The notes beneath the pieces were generated by a model. It had not been told where the DNA came from, ran no database searches, and saw nothing but the letters and a program-made list of their open reading frames with translations. Below are positions 15,431-16,659 of a stretch of DNA of 16,659 nt, one piece after another (position 1 is the first letter of the stretch; the number at the start of each line of letters is the position of its first letter). The stretch covers positions 1 to 16,659 of the forward strand of contig DEXK01000001.1 in the NCBI GenBank assembly GCA_002364085.1. Direction: 5' to 3'. This DNA comes from Balneolaceae bacterium UBA3186 (GTDB lineage Bacteria > Bacteroidota > Rhodothermia > Balneolales > Balneolaceae). The position numbers were made by a program, and so were the translations under genes.

Positions 15431-15481
15431 AAAGAGAAATTGATAAAAAATCAGATCTCCAAACTATTGTTCAGCTTCTGA

Positions 15482-16045
15482 TTATTCGTTAGATTTTCTT
15501 TTATAACAATGATGTAACCTGCTTAAAATCCTATGTTTCTTAGTACGAACATTCGAGGCAGACATATCAAATTCTTCACTAGCTTCTTCTGTGCTTGTAT
15601 CAGGCTTATCTATAAAATGCTCGATGAATTCTCTAGATTTTTCCTGAAGCTCTTCCAGACATCTTTTTAATATTTCCTGCCTTTCTTTGTCTAATAGGTT
15701 CTGATACTGTTGCTCCGGAACAAATTGCTCATTCAGAGCTTCTTCTTCGTATTTAAACTTATGTTTCTTTTTGATATACCTTAGATACTCATGTCTGCAT
15801 GATTTGATGAGGTAACTGAAAAAGTATTTAGGCTCTTTTATTTTGTCTTTACGTACTTGTTCGAATACATCTACAAACGCTTGCTGTACACACTCTCCTG
15901 CATCGTTTGCATCAGCACTCATGGTAACGACAAGATAATCTTCTAACCTTCCAATTACTTCAGAAACAAGTTCATTGGCCTTAGAATCATTACCGCTTTG
16001 TAGAGCTTTAACTAGCTCTGAATAATCAACTCTCGCTTTTGTCAA
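15482..16045 (-). CDS. ECF-type RNA polymerase sigma factor
   Basis: The 187-residue protein has only sigma regions 2 and 4, as in extracytoplasmic-function sigma factors. Region 2 covers about residues 20-97, with DANDAGECVQQAFVDVFEQV for core binding and the YFFSYLIKSCRHEYLRYIKK segment for -10 recognition. A charged linker follows, then region 4 at about 125-183, with a helix-turn-helix in TSTEEASEEFDMSASNVRTKKHRI and adjoining residues (151-176). The start is TTG: an in-frame TAA immediately precedes it, and the next ATG lies inside region 2. No anti-sigma gene is seen next to it in the window. The small exported peptide genes lie divergent across 346 bases and are candidate targets or signals. 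Its own regulon cannot be read from here. Confidence 0.9.
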   Translation of the reverse strand: MTKARVDYSELVKALQSGNDSKANELVSEVIGRLEDYLVVTMSADANDAGECVQQAFVDVFEQVRKDKIKEPKYFFSYLIKSCRHEYLRYIKKKHKFKYEEEALNEQFVPEQQYQNLLDKERQEILKRCLEELQEKSREFIEHFIDKPDTSTEEASEEFDMSASNVRTKKHRILSRLHHCYKRKSNE

Positions 16046-16102
16046 TTAAAAGACTTCAATCGTTATGGTTTAACTATTGCTATTTCATTAGCTATTTATC
16101 CT

Positions 16103-16132
16103 TGAATATAAAACTAAGTAACTGACATCAAA
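16103..16132 (-). promoter_or_regulatory. Candidate promoter of the ECF sigma factor gene
   Basis: Read on the - strand, TTTG (16132-16129) and TATATTCA (16110-16103) are 18 bases apart. The second box matches TAnnTTTG at four of six fixed positions. The implied leader to the TTG start is about 50 bases. This is a by-eye match in AT-rich sequence, so it is weak. Confidence 0.25.
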
Positions 16133-16275
16133 AACCTTTTTTTAACTAATTCTAGGGCGATTATCCTTTTAATATTAATTATTTTTAATATTTTTTTGCA
16201 ACTAAAATATTTTTAACACTAGATTAATGGTGTAACAAACAAACAAATTTTTACTCTTACTGTGGAGTATAAAAG

Positions 16276-16293
16276 TGGTTAAAAATTTAACCA
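16276..16293. promoter_or_regulatory. Perfect palindrome, possible operator
   Basis: TGGTTAAA and TTTAACCA form perfect 8-base arms around AA. It lies about 100 bases before the peptide gene ATG and 17 bases after the shared stretch. Its size and symmetry fit a dimeric repressor or activator site, though AT-rich sequence raises the odds of chance. Confidence 0.4.
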
Positions 16294-16391
16294 ACCAAAT
16301 AAAAGGACATTGAAGGATTTGTAACAATTGGAAGTGAACTTCCTCTTGTACTTAACTATTAATTTATCAAATAAACAATTACATCAATATC

Positions 16392-16580
16392 ATGAAATCA
16401 TTTAAATCTCTTTTCGCACTACTTGCTATCGCTTCTCTTTCTTTCGCTTGTGCTTCGGTTACCGACGCTAGTTTAATGGATGAGCCGAATGAGCCTACGA
16501 TCGAAAATACTGCTGCTCCGGCTAATGCTGTCTTTGGTGACGACACTTCTAAACCAATCATCACTAAGCCGAAAATGTGA
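16392..16580 (+). CDS. Small exported peptide / putative lipoprotein, first of a tandem pair
   Basis: The 62-residue product begins with a clear signal peptide: MKSFK, then a hydrophobic stretch to about residue 19, ending SLSFAC. Cys20 could be lipidated, but the leucine is one place further from the cysteine than in a standard lipobox, so ordinary cleavage is also possible. The remaining 43 residues are acidic and proline-rich early (DEPNEPT), then AAPANAVFGDD, and end basic (TKPKM). There are no other cysteines. I do not recognise it. The window ends in a second gene with an identical first 20 bases and a similar sequence before the ATG, so this is a paralogous array. It diverges from the ECF sigma factor gene. 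A signal, sensor or secreted effector is possible; none is shown. Confidence 0.75.
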   Translation: MKSFKSLFALLAIASLSFACASVTDASLMDEPNEPTIENTAAPANAVFGDDTSKPIITKPKM

Positions 16581-16639
16581 TCTGTCACTAATTCATTAAT
16601 TACCATAAATCCCTAGACAAAAAAAACATTACATACATC

Positions 16640-16659
16640 ATGAAATCATTTAAATCTCT
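16640..16659 (+). CDS. Start of second paralogous small exported peptide gene (truncated by window end)
   Basis: The last 20 bases, from the ATG at 16640, are identical to 16392-16411, encoding MKSFKS and part of a leucine codon. The bases before each ATG are also alike (ATTACATCAATATC and ATTACATACATC). It begins 59 bases after the first peptide gene stops. Only the start is visible, so how far the similarity extends is unknown. Confidence 0.7.

Larger units (their letters stand above)
14806..15481. other. 676-base region with no secure gene
   Basis: The acs promoter should lie at the left end, but no clear TTTG / TAnnTTTG pair was found. A short palindrome TTTGT-T-ACAAA lies at 15011-15021. 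An A/C-rich then TTTTACTCTA stretch at 14973-14991 resembles 16239-16259 beyond the sigma factor gene. A doubtful GTG-started frame occupies 15158-15430. Otherwise I see nothing. The length is large compared with other gaps here and could reflect a decayed gene. Confidence 0.5.
16046..16391. other. Divergent AT-rich control region between sigma factor and peptide genes
   Basis: No gene is seen. The region holds a very AT-rich block (about 16140-16225), the shared stretch at 16239-16259, a palindrome at 16276-16293 and a small hairpin GGAAG-TGAA-CTTCC at 16330-16343. The long leader in front of a 62-codon gene, with structured DNA, suggests regulation of the peptide gene at transcription or by the leader RNA. 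Confidence 0.5.

Noticed and set aside
16379..16606. Antisense frame of 75 codons opposite the small peptide gene
   Set aside because: The + strand frame has a clear signal peptide and a duplicated start. The antisense frame shows no recognisable features and mirrors the same bases.

Overview
The window looks like a chromosomal segment from an AT-rich, menaquinone-using, Gram-negative bacterium of the Bacteroidota/Balneolota type. The evidence is the gene families and their sequence character: MenG, a Bacteroidota-style alanine dehydrogenase with an N-terminal extension, ComF, and a RodZ-like helix-turn-helix membrane protein. Weak Shine-Dalgarno signals, several TTG starts, and intergenic palindromes of kinds common in that group point the same way. 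The taxonomic call is an inference from reading; no search was run.

Layout. Bases 1-602 carry no gene but hold three short ACTTTTGT/ACAAAAGT palindromes and one long imperfect palindrome. Two + strand genes follow: a small membrane-anchored protein of unknown function and a lipase-like alpha/beta hydrolase, joined by a 1-base stop/start overlap. A repeat-filled convergent gap (1877-2268) separates them from a run of eight - strand genes. In transcription order these are comF, an unknown four-helix membrane protein, an unknown lipoprotein, a histidine phosphatase, menG, fabZ, panB and surE, mostly overlapping or nearly touching. Divergent from comF is a + strand series: the RodZ-like protein, ligA, ald and a small membrane protein. 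acs lies on the - strand, convergent with them.

The right end differs. After acs there is a 676-base stretch with at most a doubtful open frame, then an ECF-type sigma factor gene (- strand, TTG start). Divergent from it, across a 346-base AT-rich control region, is a gene for a 62-residue exported peptide or lipoprotein. The window ends 20 bases into a second gene whose visible bases are identical to the start of the first. This ECF sigma factor beside tandem small exported peptides is the best candidate for an undescribed system, but its other parts lie outside the window.

The rest is mostly housekeeping. panB supplies pantothenate for CoA, fabZ works in fatty-acid elongation, menG finishes menaquinone, surE removes phosphate from nucleotides, ligA seals DNA, ald interconverts alanine and pyruvate, and acs activates acetate. 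No tRNA, rRNA, CRISPR array, transposase or phage gene was recognised.
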